Positions 1 through 10,192 of a DNA stretch of 64,000 nt are shown here, one piece after another. The notes under the pieces were generated by a model that did no database searches, was not told the origin of the DNA, and saw only the letters and a list, made by a program, of their open reading frames with translations. The DNA is from Bacteroidia bacterium (lineage in GTDB: Bacteria > Bacteroidota > Bacteroidia > Cytophagales > Cyclobacteriaceae): positions 1 to 64,000 of the forward strand of contig JAUHYU010000001.1 in NCBI GenBank assembly GCA_030426345.1, given 5' to 3'. How positions within the stretch are numbered: the first letter of the stretch is position 1; the number at the start of each line of letters is the position of its first letter. The position numbers were made by a program, and so were the translations under genes.

Positions 1-1399
1 TATAATTCATAGATTTCTCATCGGGATTATATCGAATCTGAGCCACCAATTTTCCATCCGGCAATTCTGCTACATGGGGTTCATGATAATTAGCCATATC
101 TTCATTTTCAGGAATAGCTATAGTAGAAATAACTTGCCAGCTTTTCCCTCCGTCTTTCGACTCTTCAACACTATTTACTTTTTTGCCATCTATCTTACCG
201 GTTCCAACATATAATAATCTTCCGTCTGCCAGTTCGATAGGACCATGTGGTGCTGTGCCATTTTGCTTCACAGGATCTTCCCATGTTAGTCCGTTATCAG
301 TAGACCGGCGCGTCCAGTTCCCCAGCCAATGCTCTCTGGTTTCTGCACTAAGTTGATCTGAAATCTCCTTCCAATCGGGATTATTTTCAAAATAACGTTC
401 TTCGTCAAAAGCCAAAGATGTAAACCAACTCATAACCAGGGTACCATCTTTGGTTTGTATAATACCTGCATCACGATCATCCAATGGTGTATCGCAAATA
501 GTTTCTGGTTCGCTCCATGTTTTACCATTGTCACGACTGCGTATTAGTTGCACCACACCATATGGGCAAACATGTCCCTCTCGATCACCGGAGAATACAG
601 CGAGCAATTCTCCTGATTTCGTTTTTGTAATGGTGGGCCAACCAATGTACTTGTTTTCTTGTTTGCACAATAACACAGATTCTATATGAGTCGCAATACT
701 TTTAGGATTGTCGAAATCTTTTCCGAAATCTCTCTCAGCATGCTTTTCTAAATATGCTTTATGAGCCTTTTTATTTAAAACTTGAACGTATGCTCCCCAG
801 CCGCCACCAGCCTGATCAATTTTCACGAGGAGTGTGTTGGTGCCTTTTTTTAATGAGACATTTGCTATTTCATCAGACCTTTCTGCTGTGCCATCAAGTG
901 GATGTTCGATGATCAGCTTACCGTTCAGCCAAACCTTTCCTGCATCGTTTATTCCAACATGAATATAGGCAGTTGATGTTTTATTGAATTCTAATTCTGC
1001 ATATAAATATGCGCAACTATTAACAGATTCTCCAAAAACTGAAACAAGATCAATGTACTCCTCATTCCAACTATGGAAATTAAATTTCACCTGTTTCCCA
1101 TTAGGTAAATTAACTGAAGTTCCGGTTTCTATTTTGGCTTTCGTTTCCCCACCAATTTCCTTTAGATAATCTGTATCGTATCCTTCTCTATTAGCCGGAC
1201 TGTCATTATTAGTAGCATAAAAATTGCTGGGAAACACACCTGCTACCAACCAGTTTTTTATATATACTGATTCAACGCTTTTGTCAATGATTGTTGCCGA
1301 TTGCTTTATTTGTGCAAACCCAGAAATACTCTGGAGTAATAAAAAAAGTGTAAGGATAGTAACCAATTTACTATTGCAAATTTGAATTTGATTGATCAT
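1..1399 (-). CDS. exo-alpha-sialidase-like (BNR/Asp-box) secreted protein, 3' end beyond window
   Basis: About 466 codons are visible before the window edge; the start is the ATG whose complement lies at 1397-1399. The protein opens with a signal peptide (ending near SISGFAQ). Next comes a region resembling a beta-sandwich carbohydrate-binding module (residues about 100-190, with KVWLNGKLIIEH and TNTLLVKIDQAGGGWGAY). A six-bladed propeller with Asp-boxes follows: SRDNGKTWSEP, STDNGLTWEDP and SKDGGKSWQ. Asp-boxes are structural marks of sialidase-fold enzymes and do not by themselves fix the substrate. It probably hydrolyses or binds an exported glycan. The C-terminus is not visible, so catalytic residues cannot be checked. 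Confidence 0.85.
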   Translation of the reverse strand, partial: MINQIQICNSKLVTILTLFLLLQSISGFAQIKQSATIIDKSVESVYIKNWLVAGVFPSNFYATNNDSPANREGYDTDYLKEIGGETKAKIETGTSVNLPNGKQVKFNFHSWNEEYIDLVSVFGESVNSCAYLYAELEFNKTSTAYIHVGINDAGKVWLNGKLIIEHPLDGTAERSDEIANVSLKKGTNTLLVKIDQAGGGWGAYVQVLNKKAHKAYLEKHAERDFGKDFDNPKSIATHIESVLLCKQENKYIGWPTITKTKSGELLAVFSGDREGHVCPYGVVQLIRSRDNGKTWSEPETICDTPLDDRDAGIIQTKDGTLVMSWFTSLAFDEERYFENNPDWKEISDQLSAETREHWLGNWTRRSTDNGLTWEDPVKQNGTAPHGPIELADGRLLYVGTGKIDGKKVNSVEESKDGGKSWQVISTIAIPENEDMANYHEPHVAELPDGKLVAQIRYNPDEKSMNY

Positions 1400-1530
1400 T
1401 CTAAGTGTGTATTTTCAGTGAATTACTTTATAAAGTCATTGATGCAGGAGCAGCTTCTTGCCAGCTTCCCCAATTTCAACTTAGCTCAAGACACATGGTA
1501 AAATAATGGTTTCTCCGTTCACAATATTTC

Positions 1531-1550
1531 CATGGAAAATCGATGCTTTA
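1531..1550 (+). repeat. dispersed repeat copy, AAAA subtype, degenerate
   Basis: CATGGAAAATCGATGCTTTA in the gap upstream of the sialidase-like gene and downstream of the receiver gene. It keeps the CATGGAAAA start and the GCTTT end of the family. Confidence 0.55.
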
Positions 1551-1590
1551 CTATGAGAAATCCCTATTAAGGGTAACTGATTGTATATAT

Positions 1591-2010
1591 CTATAATAAA
1601 AATCTTTCTTTTTCTAATTTATCAACAATCGCTGATAGTTGTTCGGGCTCAATGGGTTTAACGATATAATCTGATATTTCACTTATTTTATTTGCGCGAT
1701 CCACATCGACAGGATCAACCGAAGACGTAACCATATAAATGGTCACCTTTTTTCCCACTCGTGGTTTAATTTTAACATATTCTTCCATGAACTGAAACCC
1801 ATCCATCACCGGCATGTTAATATCTAAAAAAATTATATCGGGCAAATGCTGACTATTGCCGACATTATCGATCATGAAATTTATTGCCTCTTCCCCATCA
1901 GAAAAGATAAGTATTTTTTTGGCTAGGTTTTGAATCTCAATAGTTCTGGTAATAGTGAATTTGTAGATGTCATCATCATCTACAATACATATAATGAATG
2001 GCTTAGTCAT
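1591..2010 (-). CDS. single-domain response regulator (CheY-like receiver)
   Basis: 139 aa, a receiver domain only. It has the acidic pocket VDDDD near residues 10-14, the phospho-acceptor Asp in LDINMPVMDG (about residue 73), a T/S switch in MVTSS and the conserved Lys in YIVKPI. There is no output domain. It lies 3 nt downstream of the histidine kinase gene and is surely co-transcribed with it. It resembles Bacteroidota receivers that act in phosphorelays or by protein contact. The partner downstream of the relay is not identifiable here. Confidence 0.93.
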   Translation of the reverse strand: MTKPFIICIVDDDDIYKFTITRTIEIQNLAKKILIFSDGEEAINFMIDNVGNSQHLPDIIFLDINMPVMDGFQFMEEYVKIKPRVGKKVTIYMVTSSVDPVDVDRANKISEISDYIVKPIEPEQLSAIVDKLEKERFLL

Positions 2011-2013
2011 CGT

Positions 2014-3573
2014 TTAAAATTTTATCGTAAATATACTACCTTTTCCAACTTCGCTTTCAGCTGAAATTGTTCCTCCCATTTTTTCAATTTGGGTCTTTGT
2101 CATGAATAATCCAACACCTTTGGCTTCGGTATGTCTATGAAAGGTTTTATGAAGTCCAAATAGCTTATGACGATGCCTCTTTAAATCGATTCCCATCCCA
2201 TTATCACTTACAGTCAGCACTAATTGGTCATTTATTCTTTCCGTTTTTAACTCAATCTTAGGTGGGCGGCCAACAGTTCTATACTTGATGGCATTGGTCA
2301 ACAAATTAAGAAAAATACTTTCCAAATAACCACTATTATATTCTATTTCTAATGCATTCTCAAAATCACCTTTTATGCGCGCCCCTGTTTCTATAATCTG
2401 CGCACTGATTATTTCCGTCGTCTTTGAAAGAACATCTTCAAATTGTATAATTTCACGCTCATTGTCAGTATTCTCCTTAATTCTAAGCGCATCTACCAAG
2501 GTGTTAAGTGTTGAGGAAAGATGGATTATCACAGTTTCAAATTTTTCAAAAAGTGAATTTTTATCCTCTTCTGTTTCTGCCGTTTTATATAAATATAGAA
2601 GTGAATTAAGGTTACTTACCGGGGAACGCAGGTTGTGAGAAGTGATATGCACAAAATTCGCCAATTGAACATTCTGTTCTGTAAGTCTTTTTGTAAGCAC
2701 CTCAAGATCTTGTTTGGCCTCAATCAAACCATTTTCAACAACAGCTCTCTTCTGATCAATAAAATTTAATTCCCTCGATGTTCGCCATATCAAAAACAGA
2801 CTTGTCAAAATAAAGGAAAGTGCAAACAAAACGATACCATATTCAACCGACAATATTTTGTAGCGATATGATAGCACCGTTAGATATGCTAGGATCAAAG
2901 TAATAATAGTTAGTTGAGCAAATAAGCTACGTGCCATTTTATTCCCAATATTTACTCCTGTAAATAAGCCAGCAATACCCAATGAAGGGTTAACTAATGC
3001 AGCTGAAATAGATAAAATGAGAAAAGCAAGTGCTGTGTGAATAGCCATCGATGACAAAAAGGTAAATTTATAGAATATAGGAACATTAAAAAGGTATCCC
3101 ATAATGCCTATGAATGCCATTAGTGTAACAACATGAAGGAGTACCTGACATACAAGCCTGTAGTTCTTATTTTCAAATTGTATTCCAATAAATGAAGTTG
3201 CCATCAAGCAAAAGCAAATTGCAGTAAGTTGCGACATTCTACCTGGGTAATTCTGACTATCCGCATCAATGACAAAAAGCTGATCTATTCCCAAGTCATA
3301 GTTAAATAATTCCTGTGAAATGGTAAGAAAAGCCATAGAAAATACGATAAAGGCAAGCATAATTGATAATTGTAACCGTTTTTTTAAGCCAATAAGATAG
3401 GACGAAATACCCAGCAAAATAAAACCCAATGAAGTATTAAATTTCATAGTTGCGAAATCAGGGAATATACTTTTCAAAAAATCAATTTTGAAAACCCAAC
3501 CAAAAATCACGGCAATGCCAATTGCTATAATTATTACGCTTCCACTGAGGATAACACTTTGTTTTTTTCTCAT
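2014..3573 (-). CDS. membrane sensor histidine kinase
   Basis: 519 aa. About eight hydrophobic segments fill residues 8-265, so the sensor part is an integral-membrane module without a periplasmic domain. A short coiled coil follows (about 270-305), then the HisKA helix with the phospho-acceptor His in HITSHNLRSPVSNL. The HATPase domain shows the N box NLLTNAIKYR, the G1 box DNGMGID and the G2 box KGVGLFMTK. It is first in a two-gene unit with the adjacent receiver. The input signal is unknown. Confidence 0.93.
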   Translation of the reverse strand: MRKKQSVILSGSVIIIAIGIAVIFGWVFKIDFLKSIFPDFATMKFNTSLGFILLGISSYLIGLKKRLQLSIMLAFIVFSMAFLTISQELFNYDLGIDQLFVIDADSQNYPGRMSQLTAICFCLMATSFIGIQFENKNYRLVCQVLLHVVTLMAFIGIMGYLFNVPIFYKFTFLSSMAIHTALAFLILSISAALVNPSLGIAGLFTGVNIGNKMARSLFAQLTIITLILAYLTVLSYRYKILSVEYGIVLFALSFILTSLFLIWRTSRELNFIDQKRAVVENGLIEAKQDLEVLTKRLTEQNVQLANFVHITSHNLRSPVSNLNSLLYLYKTAETEEDKNSLFEKFETVIIHLSSTLNTLVDALRIKENTDNEREIIQFEDVLSKTTEIISAQIIETGARIKGDFENALEIEYNSGYLESIFLNLLTNAIKYRTVGRPPKIELKTERINDQLVLTVSDNGMGIDLKRHRHKLFGLHKTFHRHTEAKGVGLFMTKTQIEKMGGTISAESEVGKGSIFTIKF

Positions 3574-3830
3574 AAATATTCTTATCGCTAATTATTTTTT
3601 ATGTTACTAAAGCACAACTTAATGGTGCAGCCTAAATTTTGATTGATTTGGATTGGTATAGAATTAATTGAAAAGATACATTTTTAAGTCCCAAACAAAA
3701 TATCACTCAATCTTTACAATTTTTTTATATGTTCAGTAGCATTTTCGGTATGCTTTCTAAAATAGGGATATTCATTTGCTTAAGCAGTAGTCAAACCTAA
3801 CAGTTATTTTCTGAGATTGTTTGCCCATCT

Positions 3831-6419
3831 CTATTCAGAAAACATAGAAGGTGGAGCAGCATCCGACAAGGTCCCCCAGTTCTTATTTGGTTCTGGGCCC
3901 ATGGTAAAAATCATGGTACCGCCTTTTACGATTTCGTCATGGGAAATCCATGTTTTATCATAAGGAACACCATTAAGCGTGGCGGATTGTATGTAAATAT
4001 TATCGGATGATATATTTTCTGCTTTGACAGTAAATTCTTTATCACCAAAATAATCATCCAATTTTAGCGTAACCTCCTCAAAAAGCGGAGTCCCTATCAC
4101 AAATACATTTTGTCCGGGAGCTACAGGATAAAATCCCAAAGCACTAAATATATACCAGGCCGACATTTGCCCCATATCGTCGTTGCCGCACAATCCATTT
4201 GGCCCAATGCCATACATTTTATTTCGAATTTCATTTACCCATTTTTGGGTTTTCCATGGCTCGCCAACATAATTATATAAATATGAGACATGATGAACGG
4301 GTTCATTTCCATGAACATACTGACCGATTTTGCTCCACATTGGAGCATATTGCAGATCCCCTGATTCGTATGGTGTCATGGTAAATAATGTATCCAGTTT
4401 ATGGATAAACGCCTCTTTTCCTCCCATCAAATTCACCAAACCCTGAACATCATGTGGCACGTACCACAGGTATTGCCAAGCATTGGATTCTGTGAAATGT
4501 CGATTGGGGCTCACTCCTACCCAAAGAGGATCGAAGCAGCTATAATATGGATGCACGTCTGTGCGCACTATTTCTGGATAATCCGTACACATTTCCAGCC
4601 AAGATCCATCCTCCATTCGCGGGCGCATAAAACCAGTTTGCTCATCATAAAGGTTCTGGTAATACAATGCCCTATTGCTGAAATATTCATGATCTTCCTC
4701 TTTGCCAAGAGCTTTGGCAATCTCCGCCAAGCACCAATCATCATAAGCATCTTCTAGGGTTACTGATACGGACTCCCTGATTTTCTCTGCAGGAATGTAT
4801 CCTAAATCCATATAATAATCCAGACCATATCGGCTTTTTGGTCGATCACCCGGCTCCATTGCATTTTTTCGCATGGCCTCATAAGCCTTTTCCACATCAA
4901 AATCCTTGAGGCCTTTCATATGCGAATCAACAATGACAGATGTGGCATGATCCCCAATCATCACGGCCTGATAGTGGTTTTTATAACTGACATGTAGCGG
5001 AAGTCTGCCTCCCTGATCATACATAGTCAGAAAGGTGCGGATCATTTCATTTTGCCTTTGAGGCTCTAAATATGCCAAAAGTGGATGCTGCGCTCGGTAA
5101 GTATCCCATAGAGAAAAATCGACATAATATCGTTCATTTGGTGATCCATGGATTTGATCGTCAAAATGACTGTAATACGATCCATCTACATCGGAGAATA
5201 CTCTGGGGAACATACTCGAATGATACATCGATGTATAGAATATAGTTTTCTGATCTTCAGTCCCACCTTTGACGTCAATCTTATTCAACTTTTCATTCCA
5301 AATATCCCTTGCATCTTGATGCACTTTTTCAAAATCCCAATGTGGCAATTCGGCCGCAATATTCTTTTTAGCTCCTTCGATGCTTACAAATGAAATTCCA
5401 ACTTTAAGCAATACTTGTTCCCCCTCCGAAGTAGCAAAATTCACAAATGCTCCTACCCCATCATCACCCGACATTTCCTTTCGACCTTCATAAATATCCT
5501 CTCCATTCCATGTGCCGACTGAAGTAAAAGGCTTATCAAATTCCGCATAAAAATAGCAAGTCAGTGGTAGGTCATACGAACCCTCCATATCGCCCGTCAC
5601 ATATCCTTCGATTTCATGGTCGTTCAATACTTTTACATGGGTATCCCGACCGGGAGTAAGCGAATGGGTCACATCCAAAATGATATGCGCATTGTCTGAT
5701 TTGGGGAAAGTATATCTGTGAAGACCCACGCGTTCTGTAGCCGTGAGCTCCGCTTTTATACCATAATCCTTCAACTGTACCGAGTAGTATCCGGGACTGG
5801 CTTCTTCTTCGTCATGGCTATAAGCTGATTCAAAACCTTTAAATGTATTTTCTGTATAGTAGCCATCTTCATCCATATTATATTCATCTATGATGATTAG
5901 CTTTTCTTCATTGATCATGGTTTTTTGATGCTTTTTTTGCTCTTCTACAGATAGTTGGCCCCATGCCGCTTTTTCCACACCCGTCATTTTATCCAATCGC
6001 TGTTGCATTCTTTTAGCGGCTTCTGCATTGAGTTCCTTTTGTACTGCAGGCATCAAATCCAAATCTCCAATGGTTGGCATGACCATTACATTGTTATAGT
6101 GTGTCTTGGTAAACGGCCCCGTACCGCTAAGATGCGTATGACTAAAACCCAATATGGTTTTCTGATCGTAACTATACGCCCTCACACCTTGATAGCCGTT
6201 GTCAGGGCTAAGCTGCACCATTCCAAATGGCAGGCAAGCTCCAGGAAATGTATGGCCTCCGGCTGCTGTGCCAATCATCGGATCGACATAATCCACAGGC
6301 TGCTTGAAATCGCTGGTAGTGCAGTTTATAAAAAGGAAGGAAAGTAAAAATGTCCATAAAAAAGACAGTGGCGTAATCATTCTAAAAATCCGGAATCTTC
6401 CGGTAAAAAATTGATTCAT
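3831..6419 (-). CDS. GH92 family alpha-1,2-mannosidase-like lipoprotein
   Basis: 862 aa. The N-terminus has a basic n-region, a hydrophobic stretch and a lipobox-like Cys at about residue 33, so it is probably an outer-membrane or periplasmic lipoprotein. GH92 landmarks are present: VDPMIGTAAGGHTFPGA near the start, ELTATERVGLHRYTFP, and the C-terminal GNDDMGQMSAWY segment. GH92 enzymes are calcium-dependent exo-alpha-mannosidases acting on N-glycan or yeast-type mannans. It is about 80-100 residues longer than most members because of a charged, probably helical insert at roughly residues 120-195, after VMPTIGDLD. It stands alone with no SusC/D pair nearby. Confidence 0.93.
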   Translation of the reverse strand: MNQFFTGRFRIFRMITPLSFLWTFLLSFLFINCTTSDFKQPVDYVDPMIGTAAGGHTFPGACLPFGMVQLSPDNGYQGVRAYSYDQKTILGFSHTHLSGTGPFTKTHYNNVMVMPTIGDLDLMPAVQKELNAEAAKRMQQRLDKMTGVEKAAWGQLSVEEQKKHQKTMINEEKLIIIDEYNMDEDGYYTENTFKGFESAYSHDEEEASPGYYSVQLKDYGIKAELTATERVGLHRYTFPKSDNAHIILDVTHSLTPGRDTHVKVLNDHEIEGYVTGDMEGSYDLPLTCYFYAEFDKPFTSVGTWNGEDIYEGRKEMSGDDGVGAFVNFATSEGEQVLLKVGISFVSIEGAKKNIAAELPHWDFEKVHQDARDIWNEKLNKIDVKGGTEDQKTIFYTSMYHSSMFPRVFSDVDGSYYSHFDDQIHGSPNERYYVDFSLWDTYRAQHPLLAYLEPQRQNEMIRTFLTMYDQGGRLPLHVSYKNHYQAVMIGDHATSVIVDSHMKGLKDFDVEKAYEAMRKNAMEPGDRPKSRYGLDYYMDLGYIPAEKIRESVSVTLEDAYDDWCLAEIAKALGKEEDHEYFSNRALYYQNLYDEQTGFMRPRMEDGSWLEMCTDYPEIVRTDVHPYYSCFDPLWVGVSPNRHFTESNAWQYLWYVPHDVQGLVNLMGGKEAFIHKLDTLFTMTPYESGDLQYAPMWSKIGQYVHGNEPVHHVSYLYNYVGEPWKTQKWVNEIRNKMYGIGPNGLCGNDDMGQMSAWYIFSALGFYPVAPGQNVFVIGTPLFEEVTLKLDDYFGDKEFTVKAENISSDNIYIQSATLNGVPYDKTWISHDEIVKGGTMIFTMGPEPNKNWGTLSDAAPPSMFSE

Positions 6420-6623
6420 AATTTGGTAGTGGTTCCAATATCAAAAAAACAGGGACAAACAAGCTGGGCAAGAAAGCCAATATGATCATGTCCCCTATAT
6501 GCGCCCACAATATATATATTCCAATTATAATTATTGCACTGAAAATCCATGGAATCATTAGTATCTGCAGAAGAAGTCAATCTCCTGAGTTCATTGCTAT
6601 TGTTTTTTTTACAGTTTACAATT

Positions 6624-6643
6624 CATGGAAAAACAAGGCCTTT
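6624..6643 (+). repeat. dispersed repeat copy, AAAA subtype
   Basis: CATGGAAAAACAAGGCCTTT followed by more T. It lies about 70 bp beyond the stop codon of the GDPD remnant, the same relative place as the copies beside the two intact GDPD genes. Confidence 0.8.
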
Positions 6644-6714
6644 TTTCAAGTTTAAGGAGATATTATTTCAATAGGCACGCAGCAATTCTATATTTTGAAA
6701 TTCTACTTCTCTTC

Positions 6715-6815
6715 CTAAATTTTTGCCCTGCCAAAATAATCCTGATATATGCAATCGATCTGAAAAGCATCTGCTCCTGCTTCTATTAATTTTTTTAGCT
6801 TCCAGCTCGATGACA
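6715..6815 (-). pseudogene. 3' remnant of a third glycerophosphodiester phosphodiesterase
   Basis: Read on the minus strand this encodes KKLIEAGADAFQIDCIYQDY, then FGRAKI and a TAG stop. That nearly matches the C-termini of the two intact GDPD paralogues 3.5-5 kb away. Homology fades upstream of about 6815 and no start or catalytic region remains. The flanking 3' DNA, including the repeat at 6624, is also homologous to the 3' flank of the intact copies. It is a decayed or deleted member of the same array, now separated from it by the gene at 7050-10112. Confidence 0.8.
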
Positions 6816-7049
6816 TTGTATTGAATACTGCAACATGTTGTATATTTTAGGTTGAATTATAAATAACAAGGCGTCTCTAATAGTTTGAAACACTTTAAAA
6901 AACAATCCACAAAGAGTAAATTGATAAAATAATGGATTCAAGAATTTTGATGATAAAAATGTTTGAATTCTCATGCTGTTACAATGCTTTATCGATCTGT
7001 TTAAAAGAATCAAAAGACGAAATGTTTCTAATCGTCCAAAATTAAAAAT

Positions 7050-10000
7050 ATGAATAAGATTGCTTTATTATTATCAATCACGCTATGCATCATCGTTAGT
7101 TGTGAGCAAAAGACAAATGAGTCCAGAAATATGCCAATCAACGATATTGCTGGTAATAATGACGTAAAGCATTATATGGAGTCTTTTAAGGGTCTGGGTT
7201 CGATGTCAGATGGTACGCTGCCAAAAGGACCACAAGAATCTCTTGGTGATTTTGTGCTCGCAGAAGATCTTGAATTAGACCTGGTTTTATCCGAGCCACA
7301 AATAACCCAACCTGTGGATATTAGTTTCGATCATCGCGGAAGACTATGGGTGGTTCAATATAACCAGTACCCATATCCAGAAGGGGTAAAAGTAGTGGAT
7401 ATCGACAATCACAATAGGGTAGTTTTCGATAAAACTCCAAAACCACCGCCGGAAGGGATAAAAGGTGCAGATAAAATAACGGTGTTTGAGGATACAAATA
7501 ATGATGGGGTCTTTGATAAATCTACGGATGCAATTACAGGCTTGAATATTACAACAGGAGTGGTACTTGGTAGAGGGAAGATTTGGGTACTTACTCCACC
7601 TTATTTGGTAGCATACCCTGATCACAATGGAGACGGAATTCCTGATGGCTCTCCTGAAGTTCACCTAGAAGGGTTTGGACTTGAAGATACCCATGCAGTG
7701 GCCAATAATTTACGGTGGGGGCCAGATGGTTGGCTATATGGAGCTCAAGGTAGTACGACTATTGCGAATATTAATTCTGAAGCTTCTAAAAATGTTTATT
7801 TCAGTGGTCAGGCAATTTGGCGCTATCATCCGGAGAGCAAAATATTTGAAATATTCGCAGAAGGAGGAGGCAATACATTCGATGTTGAGATTGACAATAA
7901 GGGAAGAATATACTCCGGAGACAATGGAGTTTTTCGGGGATTTTATTACAAACAAGGTGGATACTATCAAAAAAATTGGGGCAAACACGGTGCCTTGACC
8001 AATCCTTATGCTTTTGGGTATCTTCCCGGAATGACGCTAGAAGGAGAAAAAACTCGTTTTACTCATGCATGGATTAAGTATGAAGAGGAAATATTACCGG
8101 CCAGATATCATGGTAAAATATTAGCCATAAATCCATTGCATAGCTTTGTAATCCTTACCAGACTGGAACAAATCGGTTCTACATTTTTAAACATTGATGA
8201 AGAAAAAATACTCCAATCTAACGACCACTGGTTTAGGCCTGTGGACATCAAATCAGGACCTGATGGATACATATATATTGCAGATTGGGGTGATAGCAGG
8301 TTATCACATGTAAGCCCACAAGATGATTGGGACAAGAAAACCGGCCGTATCTATCGATTGAGAGGCAAACAAAAAACAATTCCAGAAAGCTTCGATTTGA
8401 GCACATATTCTAGCTCACAACTAGTTGAATTATTGAGTCACAAAAGCAAATGGTATAGACAAGAAGCCCTAAGACAGTTTGGGGATAGAAAAGATAAATC
8501 AGTTCTTCCCCGATTGATGGATTTAATAAATACAGCAGATGCACAGACATCATTGGAAGCTCTTTGGGCAATTAACCTTACTGGAGGCTTGAGTGATGAG
8601 CTAGCTCTCAAAACCTTGAACCACACCGATCCTTATGTAAGATCATGGACGATCAGACTTCTGGGGGATCAGCGGCAAGTATCACCAAAGATAGCTCGTG
8701 AATTGATTGAACTGGCTGCTGTAGAAAGACATCCAGAAGTAATAGGGCAAATTGCTTCTTCCGCAAAAAGATTACCAGTAGAGGATGCAATTCCAATAAT
8801 TGAAAACCTTTTGAAAAATGAAAGCAATAATGGGGATGAGCACAACCTCATGTATGCTTGGTGGGCCTTGGAGTCCAAAGCGGAAGAAGGACGAAAATCA
8901 ATATTAGCCCTTTTTGAGCAGGAAGAACTTTGGAATAAGCCTGTGGTAGTTGAAGGGATATCGGAAAAGCTATCGCATCGGTATGCGGTAGCAGGCGGAA
9001 AGCAAAATTATGCCGCATGTGTTCGATTATTTGAACTGGCCCCATCTGAGAAGCATCTGAAAATTGTCCTTAATGGAGTCCAAAAGGGATTGAGTGGACG
9101 TGATTTTTCAGAAATTCCAGATGACCTCGCAAATGTGATGGAGAAATACCTCAATAAGTTTGGCCAAGGAAAGTTGTCCGTAGCGTTGCGCCAGAACGAT
9201 CAAGATGCTGTAGATGAAGCGCTGATTATCATTGCAGATCGTGATCAAGACCTTTTGGAGCGTTTAGCGTACATAAATATTTTTGGTGAAACTGACCAAC
9301 CTAAATCCATTCCAGTTTTATTAAAAATTGCTTCCAATGCCGATTATTCTGTAGCAATACGATTGGCTTGTCTTCATTCACTTCGTCATTATGATGATCC
9401 TGTTATTGGCGAACAATTGGCCATGGATTATTCGCATAAATTGAGATCAAACCCGGAGATCAAGCAAGCATCTTTATCGTTGCTTGCAAGCCGTGTTTCA
9501 TGGGCCAACGAATTTTTGGATCGAATAATTACTTTGAAGCAGATCAAAACTAGTGACATCCCAATTGATATTGTTAAACAATTAAAGCTATTGGACAATG
9601 ATAAAATTGTGGAAGATGTGGATAAATTATGGCCAGACGTTAAAATTGCCACTTCTGAGGAAAAGAGTAATCAAATATTAAAAATCAAAAATGCATTAAG
9701 CTCGGGCCATGGAAATATAGAAGATGGCAAAACTGTCTATACTACCTTCTGCGGAAGCTGCCATCGGTTATTTGATCAAGGAGGTACAATTGGACCTGAT
9801 CTGACCGGATACGACAGAAGCAACGTTAATTACATGGCACTAAATATTGTGAATCCAAATGCAGATATAAGAGAAGGATATGTCAACTATAAGGTCACGA
9901 AAAAAGATGGTCAGATTATATTAGGAATCATGACTGACAGAAGTGGAGGAAATGTTACTATCAAACAATTGGGAGGCGAAGAAATTACCATATCATCAGA

Positions 10001-10112
10001 AGATATTGAAGAGCTGACGGCACAAAAAACTTCGATAATGCCTGAGCATATCATAAAGACTATGACCGAGCAGCAGATAAGGGACTTGTTTGTCTATTTG
10101 GCCAAAAATTAA
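7050..10112 (+). CDS. PVC-type membrane-bound dehydrogenase / HEAT / cytochrome c lipoprotein
   Basis: 1020 aa. The signal peptide ends at a lipobox (CIIVSC), so it is a lipoprotein. Residues about 60-430 form a sugar-dehydrogenase-like beta-propeller (RWGPDGWLYGAQGST, KSGPDGYIYIADWGDSRLSH). Residues about 455-850 are helical HEAT-like repeats. The C-terminal 130 residues form a heme-binding domain with one CSGCH-type site, here FCGSCHRLFDQGG, followed by GPDLTGYDR. The layout matches large Planctomycetes/Bacteroidetes proteins thought to oxidise sugars or alcohols in the periplasm and pass electrons to heme. The substrate is unknown. Confidence 0.9.
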   Translation: MNKIALLLSITLCIIVSCEQKTNESRNMPINDIAGNNDVKHYMESFKGLGSMSDGTLPKGPQESLGDFVLAEDLELDLVLSEPQITQPVDISFDHRGRLWVVQYNQYPYPEGVKVVDIDNHNRVVFDKTPKPPPEGIKGADKITVFEDTNNDGVFDKSTDAITGLNITTGVVLGRGKIWVLTPPYLVAYPDHNGDGIPDGSPEVHLEGFGLEDTHAVANNLRWGPDGWLYGAQGSTTIANINSEASKNVYFSGQAIWRYHPESKIFEIFAEGGGNTFDVEIDNKGRIYSGDNGVFRGFYYKQGGYYQKNWGKHGALTNPYAFGYLPGMTLEGEKTRFTHAWIKYEEEILPARYHGKILAINPLHSFVILTRLEQIGSTFLNIDEEKILQSNDHWFRPVDIKSGPDGYIYIADWGDSRLSHVSPQDDWDKKTGRIYRLRGKQKTIPESFDLSTYSSSQLVELLSHKSKWYRQEALRQFGDRKDKSVLPRLMDLINTADAQTSLEALWAINLTGGLSDELALKTLNHTDPYVRSWTIRLLGDQRQVSPKIARELIELAAVERHPEVIGQIASSAKRLPVEDAIPIIENLLKNESNNGDEHNLMYAWWALESKAEEGRKSILALFEQEELWNKPVVVEGISEKLSHRYAVAGGKQNYAACVRLFELAPSEKHLKIVLNGVQKGLSGRDFSEIPDDLANVMEKYLNKFGQGKLSVALRQNDQDAVDEALIIIADRDQDLLERLAYINIFGETDQPKSIPVLLKIASNADYSVAIRLACLHSLRHYDDPVIGEQLAMDYSHKLRSNPEIKQASLSLLASRVSWANEFLDRIITLKQIKTSDIPIDIVKQLKLLDNDKIVEDVDKLWPDVKIATSEEKSNQILKIKNALSSGHGNIEDGKTVYTTFCGSCHRLFDQGGTIGPDLTGYDRSNVNYMALNIVNPNADIREGYVNYKVTKKDGQIILGIMTDRSGGNVTIKQLGGEEITISSEDIEELTAQKTSIMPEHIIKTMTEQQIRDLFVYLAKN

Positions 10113-10121
10113 TTTTCAATT

Positions 10122-10141
10122 CATGGAAAAACAAGGCTTTT
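10122..10141 (+). repeat. dispersed repeat copy, AAAA subtype consensus
   Basis: CATGGAAAAACAAGGCTTTT, identical to the copy at 14924. It lies 10 bp after the stop of the dehydrogenase gene and 52 bp beyond the stop of the convergent GDPD gene. Confidence 0.88.
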
Positions 10142-10192
10142 TAGCCTGTTTTAAAAGATATAATGGCAACAGGCATTAACAATTTTTTGGCT

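Larger units (their letters stand above)
6420..7049. other. 630-bp intergenic region with repeat copies and a GDPD remnant
   Basis: This gap between divergent genes holds a reverse half-copy of the dispersed repeat (GAAAATCCATGG, about 6541-6552), a full copy at 6624 and the 3' end of a degenerate GDPD gene. From 6820 to 7049 I see AT-rich DNA and no supported gene. It should include the promoter for the gene at 7050. Confidence 0.6.
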
